A DNA stretch of 64,000 nucleotides from Gymnopus androsaceus JB14 (taxonomy: Eukaryota > Basidiomycota > Agaricomycetes > Agaricales > Omphalotaceae), in contig ML769571.1 in NCBI GenBank assembly GCA_009733575.1, forward strand, positions 1 through 64,000. Direction: 5' to 3'. The notes beneath the pieces were generated by a model. The model did no database searches, was not told the origin of the DNA, and worked only from the letters and a program-made list of their open reading frames with translations. A program made the translations under genes and the position numbers. Positions 48,504-59,026 of the stretch are shown piece by piece; positions within the stretch are counted from its first letter, which is position 1, and each line of letters opens with the position of its first letter.

Positions 48504-49691
48504 AGTAATGTACTGCACTAAATTCGTTAGAATAAATCGACCAAAGAAGCTCGGAAAACAAACCTGTGGATAGTGTCCACGAGAGCAAAAGGAAAGAATC
48601 CGATCGTCATTTGTTCATTCGACATTTTTATCGCATTCGGAAAAGCACCTCATTCTGAGCCAATTCACTGGCGTCTGATTGGCTGCCTACAACAAGCTGC
48701 CGTAACACTCATTCTCTTCGTCTTCCTTCTGCATATATACTATTAACGTGTAATAGACCTTTCCTACCTGTTCCGACTATTTGGTCTCCGAGATTCGCCT
48801 TATAACAGCTTATACTTGGCTTACTTCAAGACTCGGAACCGTCCTTAGACTCGGCAAAAGTCGGAGAGGTCAAGAAGCACCTAAAGCGATTGCGGACAAT
48901 AGTGAATGAATGAAGCATATGCAGGGGTTCCGAAGACTTTTGCCGAGTGCGGGTTCGCTCTAGATCTCGCCTCGTCGAACAATTCTACTGTAGATCTCTG
49001 GACTTGGGGCCGACGCTAGGCTGACCAGGATCCCTATCTTGGTTTCCGGCGAGTGAAAAGATGTAAGGTAGCAGAAAGCAAGAGATCTGGCGACTTTCTT
49101 CGTTGGGTATACTGAAATCGACGCTCATACGCACATCGACTGTGGTGCTTCGATCGATGGCAGAGTCGTTTACCTGCTGTTATACTCGTACCACAATTTG
49201 AACCGGTCACTGATCCCTTCCAACTATTCTGGAGCCAAAAAGTATCTTAGCAGCTCTTGTCGCTATTGCGGGGACCGCGAGAGATGTGGTAATCTGCGAG
49301 GAGGATAGAGCTCCATATGGGCCAGAGCCAAGCCGGTCAAATATATTTCTCGTTCGAGTGAAAGGCACGACGCCCATGTCATTCTTGGCAGGGATGACAT
49401 CTTGTAAACCAGGATTCGTTCAAGTGAGAAGGGTCTGGTGTGGATACGAAAGAAACCAGTATTGTGTCTTTATGGTCCGAGGATGGGGTTATACACGAAT
49501 CGAGAAGGAATGTGATTGTTCACTGCTTTGGCTCTGGAATGAGCTTGTGTACTGAATCTACGATAATCCGAGCCAAACAGGCGAAGAAATAATTGTAAAG
49601 TGGATCTATTAAGCAGTATGTACGTTACGGACAATCATGTATCTTTAGAACAGATCTCCTCAAACCCCTCCGACTCTTATAAAGTATGTAG
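48504..49691. other. Intergenic with a 14 bp inverted repeat
   Basis: Upstream of the sulfite reductase and downstream of the DUF6604 gene (both minus strand). No supported gene; the forward frame at 49286-49555 has no recognisable motif. A perfect 14 bp inverted repeat (ACTCGGCAAAAGTC at 48849-48862, its reverse complement at 48935-48948) encloses 72 bp, possibly the ends of a small palindromic element. Confidence 0.55.
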
Positions 49692-52183
49692 CTACATAAA
49701 ATGAAATATTCTTGCGTCAGATATTTCCTCCTCCTCCCAAGATCCCACAGCCTCCATAAGCAACAATTCTGCGATTTCTTGATATTCAATAGCATGACTT
49801 TGTCCATGCTTCATCGCATTAGGATGTTCAACGATGAGCAGCGTATATCCAGGTATCAAAACATTCTTCCAATTGGCTCCCGGGCCATAAATAAAATATC
49901 CTGTGAATGCCTCTTGTGCACGATTGCGATTGGCCCATCTTTGGAGAATAGAAAATGATAATTTTTCTGCGGCAAAAAGGTCTAAAGCCAAGAGTGTTTC
50001 TGCCATATCGCTTTCGAGTTGCTGATGCAACATTGTCAAAACTGCAAGTGCATCGAAACGGAGCGGCGGATCCAGTACTCGATTTCCGGCAGAACGAAAT
50101 AGCTCTACGATGAGATTTGTGAGCTGAGAAAGGCGTCTCTGAGGGAGCCCGCCCGTAAAGCTGCCACCATAGTTTGTAGGAAGCACCCCCGTCCCATGTT
50201 CCTGAAAATTGGATCGTGAAGTTCTGGATACTCGTAAAGCTCCAGGACTTTCACTAAATGCGCGGAAGGACCTCGCACACTCTCCCTTTACTGGAAGATG
50301 ATCGCCGAACACCTTTCTTTGGACAAAACCTAAGATTCTATCCCAAGTCCGAGATGGGGGAATCCGCTCGTAGACGCGAAGGGCATGATATAGATGAACC
50401 GCCGATCCTAAATATCGGGTACCATTTGCCATCTCGACAGTGATAAAATGAGTCTTATCTAGTAGCGAAAATAAGACTTCACCACACGCCCAAGGATTGT
50501 AGTGCCAAACTTGGTATGGAACAAGACTCTTGGCGACTTGATTCACCAGTTTCCACAATGCGAGATAGTCTTCTAATACGCTGGCTTCAATCCGCTCCAC
50601 CAGGTCTTCAACCATAGATCGCACGGGGCTCATCTCGCAATGGGCATAATTCAAGTTACAGAGCGTCATCCAGCTTTTAGCACTCGAAATGATATGGCGA
50701 GCAAAGTCGTGTAGCTCGTCAAGTGCACGTTTCAACTGGGTTCGGCTCACCAAGACAATGTCCTTGTACATGGCCCACTGGAAGATCAAGTGGAGGGGTT
50801 TCGGCCGGGAACGATCGATGATGAAGGTACGCATGTCCTCCGTAAGTACACGCTCATCAATGATGGTTATGCCGCCAGTGTGTTTTCGACCCTCCTCCGT
50901 GCCCGATGTTATACATTGTAGACCAACTTCCCATAGCTGAGGCATTAGTATGGCGATATCCTCGGTGACCAATTGCTCATCGTCCATTGAAGAGCGTTCA
51001 GCTTCAGGGTGGAAAGTAGGGAAGCTGCCCGCTTTAGGATGCCAAACGCGTCGTGTAGGTGGGGTGATCTTGTCGACAACCACTAACGAACCGAAGTGCC
51101 ATAAACACCAAAATGTCCGCGCCATGGTGAAGTCGATTATGGACAAATCCATATCTAACAGCTTCGCAAGGACACCTCGAAGATCCAGAGATGGTTTCAT
51201 ATGGAACATTACTTTCATCATCTCCACATAATCCACCCGTCCACCGAAAACCTGAGCATGGGATTGACAGAAATCCTTCTCCATTACCTTCATAATATCG
51301 ACGGTCTGGGTAGTAATATATGATGCAGTGACCAGAGCGATCTCCTTTCGACAATACTGCTTCCATACTCCGCGAACATGGTCTCGAAGGCGCGCGAGAT
51401 CATGAAAGAACATCCATACGAACAACTCGACTTCATCAGCACTATTATCACCGTCAGCGAGTAAAGAAAACTCACTAAGAGGACGATCAATCATTGGTGT
51501 AATGGGTTCTTCCCTCTTCTTCGCCTTTCCTTTGAGATTCTCAGGCAACCAATCTTCATCCAGAACGGGGACAGCAGAAGCACCGGAGGTGGATACATTA
51601 GAATCACCCTCGAGCCCTCGAAGACTCATGAACTTCCAGGCTTTGATTGATGCTTTTCGAGGTCTATTTGTCGGGCAAACCTCGAGCATCCGACGTATCT
51701 TTTTGAGAGATTCGATAAAGTGTTGATGACGATGATTGCACTCCATGAGAGCGCGAGGCAAAGGCTCTTGGCGACTATAAAGCAAGCCGATTTCAACCCG
51801 AAACTCGATAATCTGGTCGAGAACAGTAAATACTGCCTCAGGCACTTTTGAATTCGTGGTTTGAATACTGAGGACCAAATGAAAACGCGAGTCTACTGAG
51901 AGAAAACCATAGCTTACATTTTATTTGTCAGTCGTTCCAAATCTTTAATTCTCATCGAGGTCGGCAATGGAGATTTTTGTTTTGGGGTCGACCCATTTTT
52001 TCCTCGACCTTGGGAGCCCTTCTTCGACGAAGATATATGCGTTGGTTCGTCGAGGTCCAGGTCATCTAACGATGTGATTTTCAAGTCCTCTGCGCGAGAG
52101 GAAAGCCATTTCAAGAATCTGGCATTCAAATCTTTGTACTTTGAGAGAGACGTTTGGAAAAGAGGCGACGACATGGCAGACAT
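49692..52183 (-). CDS. DUF6604-family protein
   Basis: Start ATG at 52183 (MSAMSSPLFQTSLSKYKDLN, then ARFLKWLSSRAEDL). After a short intron near 51869-51917 (donor GTAAGC, acceptor CTCAG) it continues IIQTTNSKVPEAVFTVLDQI and HRHQHFIESLKKIRRMLEVC. This is the DUF6604 layout: Tyr-x-x-Tyr/Phe...WL start, a basic linker, then an 'hxxFxxxLxKxxxxL' helix. The rest, about 640 residues, ends RIFHFM at 49692 and includes a helical region (WMFFHDLARLRDHVRGVWKQ). DUF6604 proteins are expanded in Agaricomycetes and of unknown function. The gene lies 108 bp downstream of the target duplication of the transposon to its right. Confidence 0.7.
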
Positions 52184-52234
52184 GGAGGAGTGGCAATTCT
52201 ATAGGAACTTGGAATAATTTTACGAGTCGATTTA

Positions 52235-52260
52235 CATAATGGGCGTCTAAGCCCATTATG
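52235..52260. repeat. Perfect 10 bp palindromic hairpin
   Basis: CATAATGGGC at 52235-52244 and GCCCATTATG at 52251-52260 surround a 6 nt loop (GTCTAA). It lies between the DUF6604 start and the transposon, 31 bp from the target duplication. As a hairpin it would have a stable GC core. Confidence 0.8.
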
Positions 52261-52290
52261 TTAGGATCGGATGATCGGATCCCTGATCAC

Positions 52291-52299
52291 GGTTACGCT
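52291..52299. repeat. 9 bp target-site duplication, left
   Basis: GGTTACGCT, repeated perfectly at 58764-58772. It directly precedes the left terminal inverted repeat. Confidence 0.92.
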
Positions 52300-52510
52300 T
52301 AGACTCGAGCCAGTCGCCGTAGTGGATGCAGCGACGTTTGATGATAAATCGATCAAAGTGCCGCAAACGCGGCGACTGGTTTTTAATCTGGCACTTTTGG
52401 CACGGTCGGCTTTTTTCACACGCCGACTTCCTGACTTCAACAAAATTCTGAGCATCGATTTTTCAAACTTAAGTGTTCAAAAATCTGAATAGACAGTTCT
52501 TTGCAGAATT
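52300..52510 (+). repeat. Left terminal inverted repeat
   Basis: Matches the reverse complement of 58552-58763. The inner 120 bp are highly alike, with TTTAATCTGGCACTTTTGGCA and GTCGGCTTTTTTCACACGCC shared. The outer 75 bp differ at many places but keep hairpin pairing. Subterminal stems: CCAGTCGCCG (52310-52319) with CGGCGACTGG (52370-52379), and TTTGAT (52337-52342) with ATCAAA (52352-52357). Confidence 0.93.
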
Positions 52511-52632
52511 TTCCGTTGAAAAATAGCTATTTGTTTTTATCTGAATATCTTAAGAAACGATCTCGCTAGATGCGAAATACTTTTGAAACCGATCACCTAT
52601 TGGTTATCTTCCTTCCTTCGCTACTTCAAGCA

Positions 52633-55600
52633 ATGCCACCGCGAAAGAGAGCTGATTCTGACCCGGAATTCAAGCCTTCTACATCTTTAATATACACTAA
52701 ACGTCCTCGCTATCGGTCCCCTAGTCCTGTCTCAGAGGAAGAAGTTCAGGATGTATTCAAGTTAACGAGCAGTGCACCATCATCTCCTATACATGGCCCT
52801 ATAGATTCAAACGATGCAGAAATATTCAGCACCGACATTAGCACCCCTCACCTTCCTTTGTTTCCGATACCTCCCCCTCCGGCCAGCCCACCTGTTGCAG
52901 GACCTTCACATTTCCAAAATTCACCAGTTCAATGGGAACAAACCCCTATTTCACTTGCCAAACGCACTGGTCGGCCTCGAACAGGATTGGGTCGTAATTC
53001 CCAGACTGGATATCAGAGGACTCGGCAAGCAGAGCTGAAACAGAGGATACAGGTAGAGAGTGCAAGGAGACTGGAGGAGTCAAAGATGAGAAAGGCAAAA
53101 GTAGCAGCTGCAAAGAAGGCACAAAAAGAAGTAGAGAGTAGGGAACAACGCGACCGTTTACTGAATCACATTTCCCTCATCACGAAACCGGTCAAGGAAG
53201 GTGGTGTAGGAATGCCAAGTCTTAATGCCGCTATCAATGCTCTCTCTGAGCTTGAGGGTGGCGATACTCAGATCCGTGCAACCATATCCCGAACACTCAA
53301 AAGCAGGGGGCCGAAAATTCGTGACGAAAATCTTGGAGAATGACCCCAATGCTATCACTCCAGTCCTAGAAACATTGTTTGCACGGGAGGGTAAAATTAT
53401 ACAAGAGCTCCTTACTCGGAAGAAGGGAACAACAGTTTCCGAGCTTCTCGAAAATTTCTCATTAAACAACCTTGCATCAGAGCTTCAGAATAAAGCACCA
53501 AATATCTGGAAAGCTCTCACCGTGCTTAGCGAGAATCCGACAAGAAAGAAGGGTGTGCATCGTAATCAAAGCCTGGTAAGAAATCTTAATTCTAATTGAT
53601 TCGTGCATTCATAAAACATACCAAAGGTCTTTGCAACAATCTGCGCAATGGTTTCAATCCTGCGCTCCCAGAAGGCGAACAACTTTCAGGCAGTTATTAG
53701 CATGTTCCTAATTGGATGCGGCTCCGCCAAACGCGAAATGGAAGTTCTTGCCCATGCTGGACTCTGCTTGTCTTATACCGCCACAATGAAGCACTTGCGC
53801 GCACTTTCCGCTGAGGCGACAGCCAAGTATCGGGCTGTAATCAGGTCCTGCATGTGCTCGATTGTTTGGGATAACCTGAATATTGCTTTCCGGGTTGGCG
53901 AACAGAGGCTCAATTCCGGAAATCATTTTGATAATGGAACAACTGCTACGCTCCTCAAACTTTGGGACCCGTACCTGCGCTCCATGTTCACTGCTCACGG
54001 CACTCTACCGCTTACAATGAAGCCACCTCGCACTAGTGCAAACCCTAGATTTGAATTCAGCGATGATCAGATCCTTCCTTCTCCACAGAATATTACAGAG
54101 TTAACGGATTGCTGTATATGGCAGTTGAAACGAATCGCACTCGAGAATATTGGTGGCCTTGAACACTTGAAAAAAGCTTTCGAAGCTTGTCCAGAGGTCG
54201 ATCAGATTCATGTACATGTCACAGAACAGTTTTCCTTACCTGCTATGCATGAAGAGGAATCTAGTATCGAGGGTACTATACGCATCTACGTGATGATTCT
54301 CCGACACCTAGGCGTAACAAATGCTGATCTCGAAAAGCATGGTCTCCTTTTCAATGATGGAGACCTCCTTACTGATAATCTAGTGGACAAGGTAAGCAAA
54401 AAATTTCGGTTACAAGTTTGTATACTTACTTGAGAACTAGGTCGAAGCTGCTCGGAGAAATAGTGAGCAACCCATAGAAGGGATGAAGGCTGCTATACGT
54501 CGGTTTGGTATCTTTCATGCAAAGATGGCAGGTTGCCGACTCGTCATCAATGAGCATTGGGGAAAACCAAACTCGAAGCATCCTGGCTCAGGTTTATGGT
54601 GGGAGAACAATTACCTGAACCAGAAAAACATTGTCGCTGGCTGGCAATCCTCCAAGGCTGCACCATGGAAACCCTCGCATGAACTCCTGCAGATTTCACT
54701 AGCGGCGCATGTCGTGGACGGCTTCCGACTGTTCTGTGGACAGGATGATCTTGACCAATGGGCACAGAGGGCAACGAAGGAGGATTTCAATAGAGTCACG
54801 GAAGAAGTCTACAACAATCTTTTCAGCACGCATGCGTACCACAAACTGAGGAAAAGGCCTCACCGAGATACTACATTTGAGAATGCAATTCTCTATAACC
54901 GGGATGCGTTGATTTACATCGAGATTGTGCATGCAATAAAGGCCGGAGATATTGGACGCGTTGTCAACGTTTTCAAGGTGTGGATGGTAATGATGCGTTC
55001 CAAAAAAACAATGCCCAAGTACGCTGATGCAATCTTCGAAACTCTTGGACGCCTTGCCACCTACCCAGAAAAACTGCGGTGAGCATTAATCATATACTTG
55101 CTAGAGCAACTACTTACATCCAGCACAGCAAATTCTTCCTTCACAACTGGCTTGTGAACCTGACTGGAAAGCCCAACTCGTTCAAGGAGATTGATCTACT
55201 TCAAGAACATCAGAACTTCTGGGCCAAGGTATGAATTTCAGTGAACAATCGTACCTTTCATTAAAATTTTTAGGTCATTTATAATGCGAAAGGTAGCAAT
55301 CGTAGTTGGGATTGGCTATCCATGATCACCGTTTGCATCTACGAGCTTCGAAATGCAATGCGGACTGTCCAGAAAAACTTCGAGATTTCCAGCTTTGGAA
55401 CTCAGCACACCATTCCCGACATGACCAAGGAGGTAATGTACCTTGTACAAGCTTTGAAGGACAACAGGATCCAGAGCTACGTTGAAAATCGAGAGACAAA
55501 TCAGTATATTGATCCCAAGCGCGATCTTCTTGAAGACGGATCCAAGTATCCTGATACACGAGGAGCATATCGGGCCTTCCGGAAGGATTCTCGCATAGTA

Positions 55601-55773
55601 GAAATTTGGGTCAAGTGGAAGCGACTGTGGGAGATTCAGCAGAGGCTCAGGAAGAGTCAGAAGCAACAGAGCGGGATGACTATGAAATCACACTAGAAGA
55701 TCTTGCAGTCGACAACGAGGAACCATACGGGGATTTCGATAATATCATGTCATTTATAGACGCGATGGACTAG
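52633..55773 (+). CDS. DUF6589 protein, putative transposase of the element
   Basis: The ATG at 52633 (MPPRKRADSDPEFKPSTSL) is preferred; an upstream in-frame ATG at 52570 adds a hydrophobic 21 residues. A basic, Pro/Ser-rich N-terminal region precedes ALSELEGGDTQIRATISRTL. The frame then shifts at a G-run (53306-53310) and continues KFVTKILENDPNAI. The DUF6589 core carries FATICAMVSILRSQKANNF, GLCLSYTATMKHLRALS, SIVWDNLNIAFRVGEQRLNS, NHFDNGTTATL, LFNDGDLLTDN, RRFGIFHAKMAGCRLVIN and LRKRPHRDTTFENAIL. Introns lie at about 53577-53626, 54391-54440, 55080-55129 and 55230-55274. The last exon likely ends acidic (DNIMSFIDAMD). Paired Asp positions (VWDNLN, NDGDLLT) are compatible with an RNase H-fold nuclease, inferred only. 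Confidence 0.85.
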
Positions 55774-55844
55774 TACTATTAATCTATACTAATTCTGCAA
55801 AATTTTGCGACGTCAGATCAATAAACGGACTGGGAATATACCAC

Positions 55845-58453
55845 TTACACAAAATCATCTTCCTCAAAACCATCTTCCTCTAGGACAATACCGTGGATGT
55901 GAATAGCTTCACAAAGAGCCATTTCAAAGATGTCTTCAAGTGCATTAGCATCCTCGTATATCTGAGACCCATCCATATTATACTGCCGCGCATTGGAGAA
56001 CATAAGGTGCCAGTCATTGGAATAGTGTGTAACGGAAGTGTAAATGGTACCTCGCTTGACATTCGAGCGGATATTCGCCATTGATATTGGGTTCGCAATC
56101 TGTTCATAGTAATCGGGATACCTCTACAAAGTACGTCAGTAATACCCTATATGATTCACAAAAACACTTACATTTTTGCGCGGCAGGTGCTTAAAGAGTT
56201 GACAGACTTGTGTTGGGTCATCCGCAGTTCGTCTGTGTGACTCGACAGCGGCGAAGCATGCTTCAGAAATTTTCGAAATTTTCTCTCGTAGGTCCCGCTT
56301 GGCCATTCCCAGCAAAGCCTTTAACGCACGCTCGCGCATTTGAGCATCCTTAGCTAGCTGGTTTTGGTCAGGGAATCGAGGAAGCACCTCCTGTATGGCT
56401 TCTACAACATTTTGGCCATACCGGTCAACCCAATGCCACCAAACACGCTGCTTGATTGCATGGGTAGAGTCAATTGCACGAGCACGCTCAGCAAGGGTTT
56501 GCACCACATCATCTTGCATGATATAGCACCCAGTGATGAGGCCTTGCCGAGTTCCATAGAGGGTCAAGACAATTTCATCTCGCAGCTCTTCAAGACGTTG
56601 TTTGACAGCATCAAAAAGATCAGGAGGACTCTTGCGTTGGCGTCCAGGTAGTCGCAATTGGTCTGGATCGGTGAGCTTGATGGTGTCGGGATGAAACTTT
56701 GAGGGGTCACAGTTATCACAACAGATAGCGCCGTCGGGTTTTGGGAAAGGTGAAGGTTCTACAAACAAGGTCAATATTGGCTTGAGTAGAGTAATTAGCC
56801 TTACGTTTGCTTGCATTATTGTAAAACCTGTTCCAGGGAATGCGACGACATTTTGTGGTCAGAATAAACCAAAGCAGGTACCAGCGGTCACGAGCTTCAA
56901 TTCGAGTGAGCACCTTCTTCCGCTTGACCCTCCGGCGCTTGGAAGGTGGCCCCTCCGTTGACGGTAGAGCCTCTGGTTCAGGGGTCGCAGGCTCACTGTC
57001 TGACCCATCACTCATATCAACATCGCCATCTTGAAGCTCGACTGATTCCAGAGTGGCACCCTCAGCATTATTCTCGCCTTCCACGTCACTATCTTCCTCT
57101 GGTATCTCATACGTACGTTCTTCCCATTCTGGTTCCTCATCGAAATCCAAGTTTGGATCACCCTCATCCATCTCACGACTATCAACATCAAACTCGACAG
57201 CAAATCTGCTAAATGCAGTCCGCGTAATGAGCAGAACAGCCTCACCGAGCTCTGTGAAGACCCGAACACAACGCCCGAGCTTTTGGATAAGTGAATTAAA
57301 TGTCCGAGGGGGCATCCAAAAGTAGACTCGCTTGATACGACGAAAGTCCATACCCTAATAATACACTAGTTAGTCTGCACACAAAAGAAAAGGTTAGTCT
57401 TACCATGCCTAGAGCATCAGTAGCTGATACCGCGCGTAAAAACCCACTGGCAATTGCATCCTCAACGTACGTCTTACGGTCATCAGCTATGTAGCGATGG
57501 TAAAACTCGAATCGTGCGCCATTGATATGCTCAGGTGCATGTTCACGCAAAAAATCCTGAATGTGTTCAGCTTCTTGGCGGCTGTTGACGTAGATGAGGG
57601 TCTGTGCGAAATCGTCCGCGCTGGTTGGGTTTTTGGGAAAGAGGGTGAGAAGATCCGCATAGCTGTCTGGAGGGTGCTGCATGATTCGAACAGCAAGAGA
57701 GACATTTGGTTTCTCATTCGAAACCGCAATATGCTCGCAACGCCCACCAATTCCAAGCTTGTCTTGAATGTGGGTAATAACCTCAGGTGCTACCGTTGCA
57801 GATGCAGCAAGGATTGGTAAACCGAGAGGTAAGCGTCCTAGAAGTGCAGAGATACGTCCAAAATCGGGGCGGAAGTCGTCGGTACCCCACTCGGATATAT
57901 TATGGGATTCATCTATGACAGCGGATATGATACTTGCTTGGAATTTCCGGTTCTCAAGGACCAATTCGTGGAACCGGTTGTTGAGTGCCATTTCTGGGCC
58001 TACAAATCCAACGCGATAGTCTCCGTTTCCAAAAGCCTGGAACCAGGGCAGATGTCAGAACAACTTGAATGATATGATTGAACATTTACCTTCAGTTCCT
58101 TCTCTAAGTCCTCCGTCTCTCGAGTCAAAGCTACTGCAGGTACCCCTATCCTTACCAAGTCCCGAGCCTGCGATTTCATGAGCCCACTTGAATGGTCCAA
58201 TAACGAGGATGATCTTCTGTGATTTCCTGGCCTTTACTCCAGGTTGCCAGTGATAAAAGAGGGGATAGTAGAACGAAAGGGTCTTTCCACCTCCAGTAGG
58301 GATATCAAGGAAGGTATTCTTGCCGAGCAGGACATTTTGGCCTGCTTTTTCTTGGTATTCGCGGAGGGAAGGGATATGGAAGAGTTCAACGATCGTTTCC
58401 CTCGCTTTGGCAGTCTTGACAGCATCCAGCGTGGTCACCGGATGATAAACCAT
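55845..58453 (-). CDS. RecQ-like helicase with C-terminal bromodomain-like segment
   Basis: Start ATG at 58453, stop at 55845. Motifs in order: Walker A DIPTGGGKTLSFYYPL, SGLMKSQARDLVRIGVPAVA, motif II VIDESHNISEWG (DESH), motif III AASAT, IYVNSRQEAEHI, motif V ATDALGMGMDF, and motif VI IQKLGRCVR, as in RecQ. A Cys cluster AICCDNCDP follows an acidic linker. The C-terminal exon reads YPDYYEQIANPISMANIRSN, then MFSNARQYNMDGSQIYEDA, the ZA-loop and BC-helix pattern of a bromodomain. The Asn of NARQYN matches the acetyl-lysine-binding Asn. A one-base surplus near 58190-58200 separates VIGP from SGLMKSQ. Probably supports transposition by unwinding at acetylated chromatin; inferred. Confidence 0.88.
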
Positions 58454-58551
58454 TCAATAGGTAAAGTCCGCGCTGATAATACTAAATTCAATTTTGAGCG
58501 ATGGGATCAAAGAATTAGAGTTCATAAAGGTATACGTTTGAATTGTCGTGT

Positions 58552-58763
58552 AATTCTGCACAAACTTGTCTTTTCAGATTTTCGAGATGGAGAGTTTGAA
58601 AAATCAATGCTTAGAATTTTGTCAAAGTCAAGAAGTCGGCGTGTGAAAAAAGCCGACCATGCCAAAAGTGCCAGATTAAATTCCAGTCGGCTGTTCCAGC
58701 CCGAACTTCGATCGTCTTTCATCGAACGTCACCGGGCCGATACAGCCGGCTGGTTCGAGTCTA
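58552..58763 (-). repeat. Right terminal inverted repeat
   Basis: 212 bp, reverse complement of the left end. Its stems are CCAGTCGGCT (58683-58692) with AGCCGGCTGG (58744-58753, one mismatch), and TTCGAT (58707-58712) with ATCGAA (58721-58726). Its outer end contains GGTTCGAGTCT. Confidence 0.93.
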
Positions 58764-58772
58764 GGTTACGCT
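58764..58772. repeat. 9 bp target-site duplication, right
   Basis: GGTTACGCT, identical to 52291-52299, directly after the right terminal inverted repeat. Confidence 0.92.
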
Positions 58773-59026
58773 AGCATTTACTTATCTCATTATCCTACTA
58801 GTACGAGGAACTCGTGGGCCAGGTGTCAGGACAGGCGTTTGTTCAGATTTATCTCGCTCCCAGTGTGTCGCAAGTTAAATGCACGTAGGGTTTGTGCGAG
58901 TCATCAGTAAGTACAGTCATAAGTAGAGAGCGGAAAGGCATCGTTTATAATAATGCATTCTTTTTGAAAGTAGCCTGTTATACATATGTATATGATTCTT
59001 CTTTTTCCTATTCATTTTACCTGGGA

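Larger units (their letters stand above)
52300..58763. mobile_element. TIR transposon carrying DUF6589 and RecQ-bromodomain genes
   Basis: 6,464 bp bounded by 211-212 bp terminal inverted repeats starting TAGACTCGA(G/A)CCAG at both ends, with a perfect 9 bp duplication (GGTTACGCT) outside. Two convergent genes fill it: a DUF6589 protein on the plus strand (52633-55773) and a RecQ-like helicase with a bromodomain-like end on the minus strand (55845-58453), only 71 bp apart. Long TIRs and a 9 bp duplication are Mutator-like, but no Mutator transposase motif is recognised. DUF6589 is the natural transposase candidate, by inference. Each gene carries one likely single-base insertion, so this copy may be inactive or imperfectly sequenced. 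The perfect duplication suggests recent insertion. Confidence 0.93.

Noticed and set aside
49286..49555. 89-codon plus-strand frame between sulfite reductase and DUF6604 gene
   Set aside because: No recognisable motif, no partner exons; kept as intergenic.
52570..52632. Upstream ATG of the DUF6589 gene
   Set aside because: It would add 21 mostly hydrophobic residues; MPPRKRADS is a more typical nuclear-protein start. Not excluded.
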